Source: Molanna angustata
Lineage: Eukaryota; Arthropoda; Insecta; Trichoptera; Molannidae
Length of the DNA stretch: 64,000 nucleotides
Assembly (NCBI GenBank): GCA_963576475.1
Contig: OY754964.1
Location: forward strand, 48,682,861-48,746,860
Direction: 5' to 3'
Under the pieces are notes generated by a model that worked only from the letters and a program-made list of their open reading frames with translations, was not told the DNA's origin and ran no database searches. Of the stretch, positions 53,475 to 64,000 are shown piece after piece. Position 1 is the stretch's first letter. Each line of letters starts with the position of its first letter. A program made the position numbers and the translations under genes.

Positions 53475-54135
53475 TCGAATATTTTCATTATTGCATATGC
53501 GCAAACATTGGATTTTTTTCCCTGTCGGGAGTCAAAGATATTTTTTAACAGATTTTTAATTATCTCAATAGAGACGAAGTTGGAATATTTATTGTAGGAG
53601 AACCGGGAAATCAAGGCACCTACAGGGCTTACGACCTGTCATCGGCTGGTTTACGTGATCACTTTATGCGCTTGCGCAACGTTCACCAATTATGCCTTTT
53701 TGATGAGATCCCTATCAATTCAATTTTGAAAGTTCTATATATTGTAATACTGAAATTCTTTTCGCATGAAAATAAGGAATTTTTACTACAGCCATCTATG
53801 GGTGAAATTATCAACAACAATCTTATTATTTTTTATTTTTTTATAAGATTGTTGTTGATAATTTCACCCATAGATGGCTGTAGTAAAAATTCCTTATTTT
53901 CAAGCGAAAAGAATTTCAGTATTACAATATATAGAACTTTCAAAATTGAATTGATAGGGATCACATTAAAAAGGCATAATTGGTGAACGTTGCGCAAGCG
54001 CATAAAGTGTTCACGTAAACCAGCCGATGACAGGTCGTAAGCCCTGTAGGTGCCTTGATTTCCCGGTTCTCCTACAATAAATATTCCAACTTCGTCTCTA
54101 TTGAGATAATTAAAAATCTGTTAAAAAATATCTCA
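53475..54135. mobile_element. Foldback element family A, long hairpin form
   Basis: The one-sided left end (TTGCATATGCGCAAACATTG, CCCTGTCGGGAGTC) is followed by two 291-bp arms, 53536-53826 and 53843-54133. They are reverse complements with about four mismatches and no gaps, around a 16-base T-rich loop. The core motifs match the other family A copies. No protein is encoded; the frame through the left arm is a by-product. Confidence 0.9.
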
Positions 54136-57100
54136 TAAAGTCAAAAAATCTCAACAAACTCAACTTAATATATTGATTGATTTATTTACTTGTTCAAATA
54201 TCAGTCAAGAATTATTTTTAATATTTTTTTTGCATTAAAACGATCAAAATATATCAATTTCATTTGGAGGATAAATTAATTGACGTGTTTGAAATCACAA
54301 AGTTACAATTAACTAACTATAATACCAAATTTCGCTGGCCATTTTTTTCTATGTGTTACACTTCAGTACCCTTTGGTTGGACCGTCAAATTTATTTTTTC
54401 AATAAAATAGTTTACGTAGTTCTTCAATCGAACACACGAAAAATGTTCATTTGTTAAATGAAAGTGCTCAAATGATATGGGACCTAATCGACAACAATTA
54501 AAATGAATAATCTATCTTTTTAAACAAAAACAAAATGTGCCAAATAAATGAATGATATTTATTTAGAATCGGATAGTAATCTGATTACTCCATGTACACA
54601 ATAGCTTTTTATACAGCAAGAATATGTATATTATCGAAATTATAAATTAGATTTTTAGTACACGATTGCACCCAATTTTTAAGGATAATATTATTATACC
54701 GTTAGTTTGAATATTATGTGGTATTCGAACACTTAATGATATGGCTTCTGATTATTTTTGAAGGAACGTCTCAGTTTTTTTAATGTTTTATAAAAAATAC
54801 AGACAAGGGAAAATTTCATTAGTATTGTTAAGAACATTCTTGTACAACTGTCTTGGTTGTGACCTAAGTCGATTTGCACATAACACGTTATCAAAATTAT
54901 CGTTTGTAATCTTTAATATCCCTTTTTTATGATAAACATGATACTACATTTATGTATAGTTTGATACATGTCGCCACTTCTGCATTACTTATTTTATTTT
55001 GTTTTCAATTGCATTTAGATTTATGATACGTGATACAACTTAGAGATCTGAAGTTACTTTATAGGATTTCGCCTGAAAATCAACAAAAGGATAAATTATT
55101 ATCAATTATATAGTTAGAATAGATTTCCTTCAGCTGTCCCCGGTGAACAAAGCAATAACATTTTATCTCAAAACTTTAAAACATCGTTGTTTGGAAGAAC
55201 ATATAACTTAGTATGAATTAAAAAAAGTTCTCTTTTGCTTGCATTTTACAAGTATTTTCTGAAATTCTCTCTGATTTCCTAGTACAAGATTATGTTCAAA
55301 TTGCTCACTCAAACCTCAGTGGACCTAGAGGTATCGGAAAATACATATTTACTGTGATTTTTTTTTTTAAAGTTTTTACTGTATCTCTTATTCATTAAAT
55401 TATTTCTGAATTATTATAAACTTCTCTCTTATTACTTTAATATTTTGGTTACTTTATTTTCTTTTAATAAAAATTTCTCAACTAGATTATTTTTTTCGTG
55501 GAAATGGCGACATGTTCAGTTATGTATTCGTTTCATCAAATTCAATACCTATGTTGCCAACGAAATTTTTTATATTGTTGCTGACTTCGTAAAATACCAC
55601 TTAAAAATATAATATAGATACGAGTAATATACATTATGATATATTTATAAGTAAAATATTTAGTAGTTTTCATAAAAAAAAACTATTATTTTGTTTCACT
55701 TTGTTTTTATTATTATAAATTTTCAGATAACAAATAACTTATTAAATTTATCCCAATGGTGCTCATTGACAACATTTAATAAAATTATAATGAAACATTA
55801 CACCGAATACTTCATTATCATTTTATATCGAATAAATGGAATTAAATATTACTTGAAAGATTTTAGTTTATTTTCTGCTGTGCTCACGTTTGGTTTTACT
55901 TACGAATTGAAATTTTATTTTACTTTGGATTATTTCTTCGAATCCATCTTTAAATTAATGTAAAATATCTTATAGAATCATTTTATTTGTCTGTAAAATT
56001 GCCGAAATAAACTTTATTTAAATAAGATATAAGTTACTAGTTCAAGAGAAAATAAGATATTTGTTTGTTTAAATTATCTTTTATAAACTTTTATCTTTTA
56101 AAACTTTTATGTATAATTATTTATAAAAGTTTTTATAGAAAATTTTATATTATAATTATACATCAGTGATTTACATAAAAAAATTACATAACTGATTCGC
56201 TTAGCTTAGTCCTAAACATTAACGATATTAGAAAACGTAATATACACTCATATATTTAGTAACCGGTTTTTATTTTCAATTTTATAAGACAAATTTTAAT
56301 ATTTTCTTTTATACAATAAAAATAACATTATAATTTTAGTTAATGGTCTCGAAAAATCAACTCAAATGAATAAAAACATAAAAAATACTAGGACATTTTT
56401 TTGTTTTATTTTTTTAATTACATCATGGCACGTCCATATTTTTTTTTAATACAAAAGAAAAACTTTTACACTTTGGGTACTTTTTCCACAATTCGAGGAA
56501 AACTACATACAGTCTTTATATTTTTTTTAATAATGGGATTTTAAATAAAATAATTTGAAACAGTATTGTTTTGATATATATTTTTACTTCACGTTTTTTT
56601 TTACGAAAACCTGATAGTTTTTTATTATGTTTTTACAAAATACATTTGAATTGATATCAATAAACTATTTACGAAAATAGTATCACTAGATTCAGAGTAC
56701 ATAGGCTATCTCTATGTTTTTTTTATAAATTAATCATACCAAAAAAATATAAAACCTTTTAAAGACAATAAATGTAAAAAAAAACAATACCTTTTTCATA
56801 ATAAATCCAGTTACCAAAATCTTTAATTTTAGCCAGTTTGATGTATTGACCTGGATACTGGTTTTTTATTGCGATTTCGTAATGTATCGATTATCGTGAT
56901 AAGTTCGATAAAACGTTATCAAATATATTGGGATTTATATCTTAATATACACATAATTTTCTCAAGCTGTATAAATGTGGCCTGTTCTAAAATATTATTA
57001 GTGTATCGATTTTATTGCGACATCGCTACAAGATAATTTATCCGTAATGGCTGTAAGCTTGTCTTATTTCTGACAATGTCGTATTTTGTGATGATTATTT

Positions 57101-59655
57101 AAAATCATGTGACGTGTTCCTTGTGATTGTGTGAGCTGTTTTATTTTCTTTCGACGTTCCTGTCTTGGCACACATTTTGCCTCTTCGATATATCCGTTTA
57201 TATTTCCCTTGTATTGTTACATATACAAAATATTCTTTCAATATTATGCATTTCATCTATTTACATTGTTTTACGTATTTGAATGTTTATTATGTATCAT
57301 ATTTACAATTCAACAAACACACATAAGTTCAGTCAAAATACGTCATATAAAATTACGATGGTGCTAAAAATTATTGCACTTCCAAAAAATAATTTTACAT
57401 CAAATAATAATACAATTTCCAAGTTTGTGCTACAAAAAGAAATCTCAACAGTTTTTGTTATTGTAACAAAATTGTTTATTTTTGTGTAAACAAAAAATAT
57501 TTGTACAGCACAAACCATACAAGGGAACTCAAAATTTTTATTTAAATAGTCTGCTCATTCGAATGTAAATGAATTTTACAGTATTTTGACTGGACTTGTT
57601 AATTTTTATTGAATTATTTACAATCTTCAATAAAAATTCTAGTCAATGAAACGTTATCACCTTAAAGAGTTTACCTAATAAAAAAATTAATTTAATTTTA
57701 TCAGCAATGTATCATTGCATGAGTGTTTTCTTGAAAACGGTATTTCTGTATTGTCTATTATATTTTTTATTATAGTAGTGATACACATTATCATATTATT
57801 GATAATTCACAATCAATTATTTAGAATTTATAGTATAAGTGCAACTGAACTTATTGTAAAAATAAATGAATAAAAAAATACTATGAAGTGTGCGATACAT
57901 GGGAGAAAAAAAGTACTATATAGCATGTGACAAAATTGATTATTTATAAGGTTAAGGATGATTGAACGAAAAAAAAAATCAAAAAATAGTTGACTTTCAT
58001 ATTTAAATACCATAAAAAAAGTAATACGTACCTATAATATGCACTTTATTGAAGTAAATCTCGATCACAATACAATCTTTAAAAAAATAAATATATAAAT
58101 TATATCTCAGTGAATTGTGAAGTCATTATACGTGACAAGAGAAAAAAATATTATATTCCAAACATCGGTATTAAAATATTATTATTATAAAAAAAAATAT
58201 ATTGGTTATAGCTCAATCTTAGAATATTGAAAGCGTTTTTAAGATCTTATGTATGGAATCCTTTCCTTTCTGGAAGTTCTCTAATCCCACTTAGTAAAAG
58301 TTCATGATATTCCATTATGATAAATAGGTAGGTATTTAATATTTATTCACACTACTCTAAGTACTAGAAAATTACAGTAATCAAAATGACACAAAATCGA
58401 TGCCAAAGTCCTGCACCTATACGAATATTTATTCATAATAATGTCATTGACATTGCTAGATTCAATACTTATTTATTTATATAATTTTAATTAATTATTT
58501 TCAATTCGTTATGGCGAATGATTCAGTGCCCTGCGTAGGTGGTCCTTGTGCTGATTGGTAACTTTAAAGGAGAGAAAAACAATTTATAACAATATTTAAC
58601 AATAAATCATATATTTATACTTCTAGACAATCAAATTTCATTTTTCTTAAATATTGTATATTACTTTTGCTTGCAGAAAATAATCATATTATTTTAAAAA
58701 TTTCTCCACCATCAGAATTTGACGATTGACTTTGATTGACTGATACCGGTCACTGTCATTTTTTTATTACCTTGGTCATTTACTAGTAATATTATGAATT
58801 CGTAGTCGAATTGTTCGTTTTTATTCATAATTCAAATTGTTTTTAATTGAATTCAAATCACATCCTTGTGCGTTGGACCAGTCGAATCATATTTAATCAA
58901 TGGGGCTGATTGTTTTTTTATAAATTGTGCTAAATATTACATACTAGCATTTTTTGTGTAACAAAACCATATCTGTTTAATTTTCAAATTGTTTAATAAA
59001 TTGCTATTGATATATTTGTTTAGGGTAAACACAATTTTTGGATATTTAATGTCTCATGCACAATTAAAAATGTTTTTTTTTTATTTGAAAAAAAAACGCT
59101 CACGACTACAAAGACTGAAATATTTATTTCCATAAAAGTGTTGCCTGATATTTAATTATAATTTAATAAAAAGTTTATATTTTAGAAACCATTTAATAAA
59201 CCAAGACGTTTTCGATATAAACGTTCATATCTAACTAAAAATTTGCTATCTTTTTAACTTCCATAACATTATCTAGCAATGTCAAGAAATTTAATTTATT
59301 AATAAGTAAAAAAATGTTTTCATTTTGTAATATCATATTGTTGTGTTATGTTAAATAATATTATGAAAATTTGATTTTTATGATTTTTAAATACATGGAC
59401 TGTCATATGAAATGAAAGTAAATAATATCAGATGTTGATTATGTTAAATTTCTTTTAATACCCACCATCTTTCCTTTCATTTTGAATATCTATTGATAAC
59501 AAAAAAAAATATCACACGAAAATGAATTATGTCAGTGTTAAAATAGGTAAAAGAATACAGTTAACTTAAACGAAGTCATTTTTTAACTTTTTGGGCGTGT
59601 TTGTTAACAAAAAATGATAAGATTCAAAATCAGCGAAAACGCATTTTCGACATCA
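54136..59655. other. Intergenic or distal flank, no gene recognised
   Basis: 5.5 kb of very AT-rich DNA. All open frames are short, hydrophobic/lysine-rich and compositionally driven. No RNA gene or repeat border I can support. Confidence 0.5.
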
Positions 59656-59659
59656 TATT

Positions 59660-59837
59660 ATGAGTCGGTGGCAGAGCGGCTATTGCATTGTATTAGTGAT
59701 TCACTAATTTCGGGTACGAATCCAGCCTTGACCTATTTCGTTCACCTGCAGCATAAGCATATAATATGTTTTATCTAGTGAATGTATGAAGATGTTTATG
59801 TTTTAATTACAAGGGATTATTAATTCTTTAAAAAAAA
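59660..59837 (+). mobile_element. SINE, diverged copy
   Basis: The head GTCGGTGGCAGAGCGGC and box-B-like GGGTACGAATCCAGCC survive. The anticodon-arm region is heavily changed. The body TTTCGTTCACCTGCAGC, ATAAGCATATAATATG and a T/A-rich tail match the 11575 copy. Confidence 0.75.
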
Positions 59838-60029
59838 TCAGATTGGAACAGGGCAGAAAAAGTATAACGACTTGCTAGAATGACCTGCATTATAAATTGA
59901 TTTGAAATACGTATTCTATTCTGCGTTTCGCTTAAAAGTTTACTTCATAGTTATGTTGGTACGATTGCCATTGTTGCCATATCTCAAAATTAATTTCGTC
60001 TAATAATCTCATATTTATTTTTAATGACC

Positions 60030-60400
60030 AAATTTTTTTAACATCTCAATAGAGACGAAGTTGGGATATTGTAGAAGAACCAGAAACTCGAGGCACCTAC
60101 AGGGCTTACGACCTGTCATCGGCTGGTTTACGTTATCACTTTATGCGCTTGCGCAACGTTCACCAATTGTGCCTTCTTATTGAGTTCCCTTATCAATGTA
60201 ATTTTGAAAGTTCTTTATGTTTGAATAGTGTGTAACAATTCACCCGAAAATAAGAAACTATACTATTTTCATCTATGAAGTAACGTAAAAACCTTTTTTG
60301 TAACGCCATCTATTGAGAAATTAGTTTATTTGTAAACAATGAAAGCAACAGTCCTAATAAATGAGATGACGGTGCCTCGCACAGATGTCACCCCTGAACT
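60030..60400. mobile_element. Foldback element family A
   Basis: Begins TTTAACATCTCAATAGAGAC. It has the GGCACCTACAGGGCTTACGA, TATGCGCTTGCGCAACGTT and single CGCCATCTATTGAGAAAT blocks, then CAATGAAAGCAACAGTCCT. The right end is replaced by a non-LTR fragment. Confidence 0.8.
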
Positions 60401-60505
60401 GGGTTAGGGGTTGGCCGAGGGAAGCACAAGACAGAGAGAGATGGAGTTCATTGGAGGAGGCCTATATCCAGCAGTAGAAAGATGGCTGACAAAGAAGAAG
60501 AAGAT
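60401..60505 (+). mobile_element. RTE-like 3' end fragment with GAA tail
   Basis: GGCCGAGGGAAGCACAAGAC, then GGAGGCCTATATCCAGCAGT and AAGAAGAAGAAG. This is the usual C-terminal and 3' tail signature of RTE-like insect elements. Confidence 0.7.
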
Positions 60506-60507
60506 AG

Positions 60508-60650
60508 TTAGAATACTTTGATTTCATAAAATTGTTCAAAATTGAGTCGTTAGACGACACTAGATTTCAATAAAATAACCAAAAGTATTGAATAATTTTA
60601 TAAAATCAAAGTACTATACTTTTACTTTAATCTTTGTTTGAAAAACACAA
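60508..60650. mobile_element. Harbinger-like MITE, partial third copy
   Basis: TTAGAATACTTTGATTTCAT, GTTCAAAATTG and the right end TACTTTAATCTTTGTTTGAA, then AAACAC, match the pair at 38638-39013. The left terminus is lost at the junction with the RTE tail. Confidence 0.7.
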
Positions 60651-61134
60651 ACTAACCATTTGCTTTATTTAAGGAATGTATCAGAATGTGGAATTCCTTG
60701 GTTCAAGGATGTAGATGAGTAAGTAGGTATTCACAATTTTTAAACCCCAAAAAAAATATGCCAATATAAATACCAGACTACTACAGTTATTTTATTATAA
60801 AACATACAGTATACACAATAATAATACATAACAAAAACGATACATACAATTTCATGCCTAAGTAACATGTTTTCACTTATATAAAAGGAGTAATAGATAC
60901 CTAAACATATTTTTTATTTTTTTTTTTTTTTTTCATTTAATATTGATTTTTCATTATAGAATACAAAAGTACATTTGACAATTAAAAACAAACAATAATT
61001 CAAAAGTATTGCCCCATTAAAAGTGCGGACACTTGTGTATTGATTCTATTTATTCATTATTTCTTTTTCTTTCATTATCATTGGACGGGTACATTCGAAA
61101 CACAACGAGGAAAGGAACATCAAATATTACTCTG
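60651..61134. other. No feature recognised
   Basis: AT-rich, includes a T-run at 60915-60932. Confidence 0.5.
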
Positions 61135-61425
61135 GGGTAGCTGCGAGGCACCGGCTTAGAATAGTGCTTCCATTCTTTCATTGTTTCGAGTGTCCCGTAT
61201 AAGAGCCGGGTAATCGAAAATACAACAGGCAACAATAACATCTTACATAGTTCAGCAATGAGGTTCACCACCCATTCTGAATGTAATGCCTTTTTTGGTG
61301 AAACGAGACTGGTGTGTGGGTATACATAGATGTGTTGTTCTCCCTTTTATAAGGCAATGCACACCCGTACACCTTTCGCTGGTTACCCCACATTGTGGGA
61401 TGTGCCGTGATGGTATGAATGAAAA
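61135..61425 (+). repeat. Retroelement-like 3' fragment, inverted partner at 63010-63230
   Basis: Contains CAACAGGCAACAATAAC, AATGAGGTTCACCACCCATT, CACACCCGTACA and CCCACATTGTGGGATGTGCC. It ends GTGATGGTATGAATG with an A run, the same kind of end as the RACMRRCM family. Non-coding as it stands. Confidence 0.65.
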
Positions 61426-61619
61426 AAAAATGTAATTTTAGCTAAAATTTGTAAATTTGTGATTTTATAAGTAAAGATAGGTATATTTTAATAATATATT
61501 ATACAAAAGAACCAGTACTAAGAAATCAACTTGGTTCTTTTAATAATTCTCATTCCTGGTGTAAACAATATTTATTCAATCAAATAAAATATATTTTAGT
61601 CATTTTTTTTTAAATAAAT

Positions 61620-61770
61620 ACATGACGCCATGTCCCTTACGGGGTAAGCAAAGATAACCGAGCACCATATTCCTCTATTTTTGCATACATTCCTGACTTT
61701 CCTTACATCATCGATTGTTCAATCTCCTTGTGTTTCCTTCTTTCAAAAAAAAACATCCATCTGGTCATGT
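61620..61770 (-). mobile_element. Decayed non-LTR 3' fragment (RACMRRCM family)
   Basis: Reverse complement of this region carries degraded CGGTTATCTTTGCTTACCCC and GTAAGGGACATGGCGTCATG blocks. These match 16420-16480 and 49500-49545. Confidence 0.6.
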
Positions 61771-63009
61771 TATCTCTTCCTGAGGCGACCCCTGCTATTC
61801 ACTCCATCTCTTACACCCATGTATTTTTTTTCTCAACCGTTCATCTTTTATTTTTTTCAATTTACCCTAACCATCTCAAGGCATTTACTTTCATTTTACT
61901 TATAATCATTCTTTTACTTGCATTTTCTATCTCTCCTTATGTCGTCATTTTATAATTCTATCATATATCATTCTATTATGTACTCTTCTCATAGATCTCA
62001 TATCTACAGCAATAAAGAAATACCTACAAAAAAAGGAATGTAGAGTAAAACAAGTAAAAGAATGCGGTTGAAAGTATTATTTTCTGTGAAGATTTTATAT
62101 CGGTTGTTTAAAATCTAAGTTGTAGTAAATTAATTTTGTGCGCAGGTGACGACACCTGCATTCTTTAGCTTGACGAGCTTGATTTATACCTATACCTACT
62201 GAAAAAAATACATGTTAAAATTAACCGAACTGTAAAGACTACAAAACATTACGTTTTGTGCTACAAAATATTTTTGCCCTCAGCCAAACTATATAAAAGT
62301 TTATATATAAATAGATAAACTTTTATTACTGATAACAAAGATTTGGCTAAAAATGCAGGTAGCCAGTTCGGTTGTCATATTTTTTACTCCTCACTAACAC
62401 AAGGTGATATAGTGGGGAGTTATGATTTCGCAATTTTTAAGGGTATTTTTTTTTTGCAGATTATCAAGTAGTATCATGCTGAGATTGTATTCTGAAAGTT
62501 TCATCACAATGTATCTGTGTGTGTGTGCTATGTACGTCGTGTTCATTTTTTACTTTATCGATTATAGACTAAAGTACTCATTCGATTCTATTCAAATTTT
62601 GCAAATATGTTTATCTAATACTTGATTAGATCCCATTAGATTTTGAACGATATATGAATAGTGCTTCTCAATTTTTTTAACTGTCAAATATTTCAAAGTG
62701 ACCCCAAGCTCAGGAAACTAAAAATTTGAAATTTTTGTTTTCAATTTCGTAAAAAGACACATCACTTTCATAAAATAGCATTGAAGAGTTATCAAGTTTT
62801 CATAATAAAATATTTAAATAAAAAATAATTTAACAAACTCATTTCATGAAAATGTTGGAAATTTTCCATACAAAATTTGAATACTTTATAGAATGACTTG
62901 TTAGTAAGGAGTTTAGCGTTGGCCACAACCCACTCGTTTTCCGGTGTACTCGTAAATACTTTTTCATCAAGGTTAATAAAATTTAAATAATAATAAAATT
63001 TAAATAATA
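61771..63009. other. No gene recognised
   Basis: AT-rich, no supported feature. Confidence 0.5.
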
Positions 63010-63230
63010 ATTCATTCATTCATACCATCACAGCATATCTCACAATGCGGAGTAACCACCAACAGATGTACGGGTGTGCATAAACTTATAAAAGGAAGCA
63101 CAACACATGCGCGTATATCTACACACCTGCCTCGCCCCACATTTAGAAGGGATGGTGAACTTCATTGCTATACTATTTGAGATGGCATTGTTGCCTGTTG
63201 TAAATGAATAGAAGCACTATTGTAATACGG
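63010..63230 (-). repeat. Inverted partner of the repeat at 61135-61425
   Basis: In reverse complement it shows GCAACAATGCCATCTC, TGAAGTTCACCATCCCTT and CACACCCGTACATCTGTTGG. It ends GCTGTGATGGTATGAATGAA, parallel to the 61-kb copy. Confidence 0.65.
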
Positions 63231-63954
63231 TACCCTACAAACAATATATTTTATCAAATAATAAAAATTAAAAAAATAAGAATTTTCGGTAAACAGTTTA
63301 GGAACCCCTGGGCCCACACACAGTGGTCGGATAGTACCAGCAACAACTCAGCGACAATCAAAACAAACATCCATTAGCTAACACGTCAGATTTTTTTTTA
63401 TTAATACTCATACTATCTATTATTGCCACCTTGTTTCAAACTTTTCATTAAATTAACGGCAATCATAATATACATACATACATACACAGACAAACAATCG
63501 TACACATTAATTTATAAATATTATATTTTTTGCTAATTCTCCAATCGTACACCTCAAACATTTAGGTACATCAATCAATGAATATTGATTCGATTGATTT
63601 CAGAAATTCTCATTACCAACAAATAACCCACAACATTTAAGTTTAATCCACACTGAGAAAAAAATGTATTTGAAAATCAGATTTCATTTAAAAATACATA
63701 AAAATACATAGGTAGGTATTGTGTTACGTAATCCTTGATATCAATCATTATTTTTTTTTCTTAATAGAGGATTCATTATCTTTTTTGAACATTGCAATCA
63801 TTATGAGTACTTTTTATATTTCTATTTTTATTAATAATAAACACTTTCTTGCACCTTGCTCAAGTGGCGTGTTTTAATTTGATTTTTTTAATTATTTTTT
63901 AAATTTATTGAATACAACAGCATAGTATAATATTACAATAATAAAAGAATATTT
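63231..63954. other. No feature recognised
   Basis: AT-rich, with an ATAC microsatellite-like stretch at 63470-63484. Confidence 0.45.
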
Positions 63955-64000
63955 ATATTCGAATATTCTTTTTCAATTGCATATACGCAAACATTGGATT
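63955..64000. mobile_element. Left end of a further family A foldback element, cut by the window edge
   Basis: ATTCGAATATTCTTTTTCAA and TTGCATATACGCAAACATTG match the left end at 53477-53512. Confidence 0.7.

Noticed and set aside
57131..57489. Hydrophobic open frames as a small membrane protein gene
   Set aside because: Phe/Ile/Tyr-rich frames of this kind occur all over the AT-rich flank. No supporting signals were seen.

Overview
This is eukaryotic, AT-rich, intron- and transposon-loaded DNA, most likely from an insect. The word usage (many TAGGTA/TACCTA runs) and the non-LTR retroelement families point to a moth or butterfly. That placement is inference; nothing in the window fixes the species.

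One host gene dominates: the 3' two thirds of a still life (sif)/TIAM-type Rac guanine-nucleotide exchange factor on the + strand. Fifteen exons run from 8294 to 51921 with GT-AG junctions and codon phases that agree at every join. In order they encode the C-terminal half of a PDZ domain (8294-8408), a linker (13560-13711, 25970-26082), the DH (RhoGEF) domain (27425-31729), the PH domain (37142 to about 39880) and a low-complexity C-terminal region (39900-41334). The N-terminal PH, Ras-binding and first PDZ parts lie upstream of the window.

After 41334 the gene appears to have two alternative ends. One splices over about 10.4 kb to a short terminal exon (51791-51921). The other reads through the donor into a tail rich in Ser-Pro-Lys repeats that stops at 42362. 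Immediately after that TAA, in the same frame, lie 63 more open, coding-like codons. These could be reached by stop-codon readthrough or by removal of a 72-base segment.

The rest is intron, 3' flank and mobile DNA. Region 1-8293 is probably sif intron and holds an inverted repeat pair, an RTE-like reverse transcriptase remnant and MITEs. The introns at 8.4-26 kb carry many truncated non-LTR elements, tRNA-headed SINEs and nested foldback elements. The DH exons (27.4-31.7 kb) are compact and almost free of recognisable repeats. The intron at 31.7-37.1 kb holds a long-inverted-repeat element split by a nearly full-length Jockey-type retrotransposon, plus a frameshifted duplicate of the start of the PH exon. 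The 38.5-39.6 kb intron holds a SINE, two adjacent Harbinger-like MITEs and a foldback element. The large intron before the last exon carries a 15-copy 30-bp minisatellite that grew inside a foldback element. Downstream of 51921 I see no convincing gene, only transposon remnants, including a 291-bp-arm near-perfect hairpin at 53.5-54.1 kb.

No rRNA, functional tRNA, CRISPR or prokaryotic feature is present.
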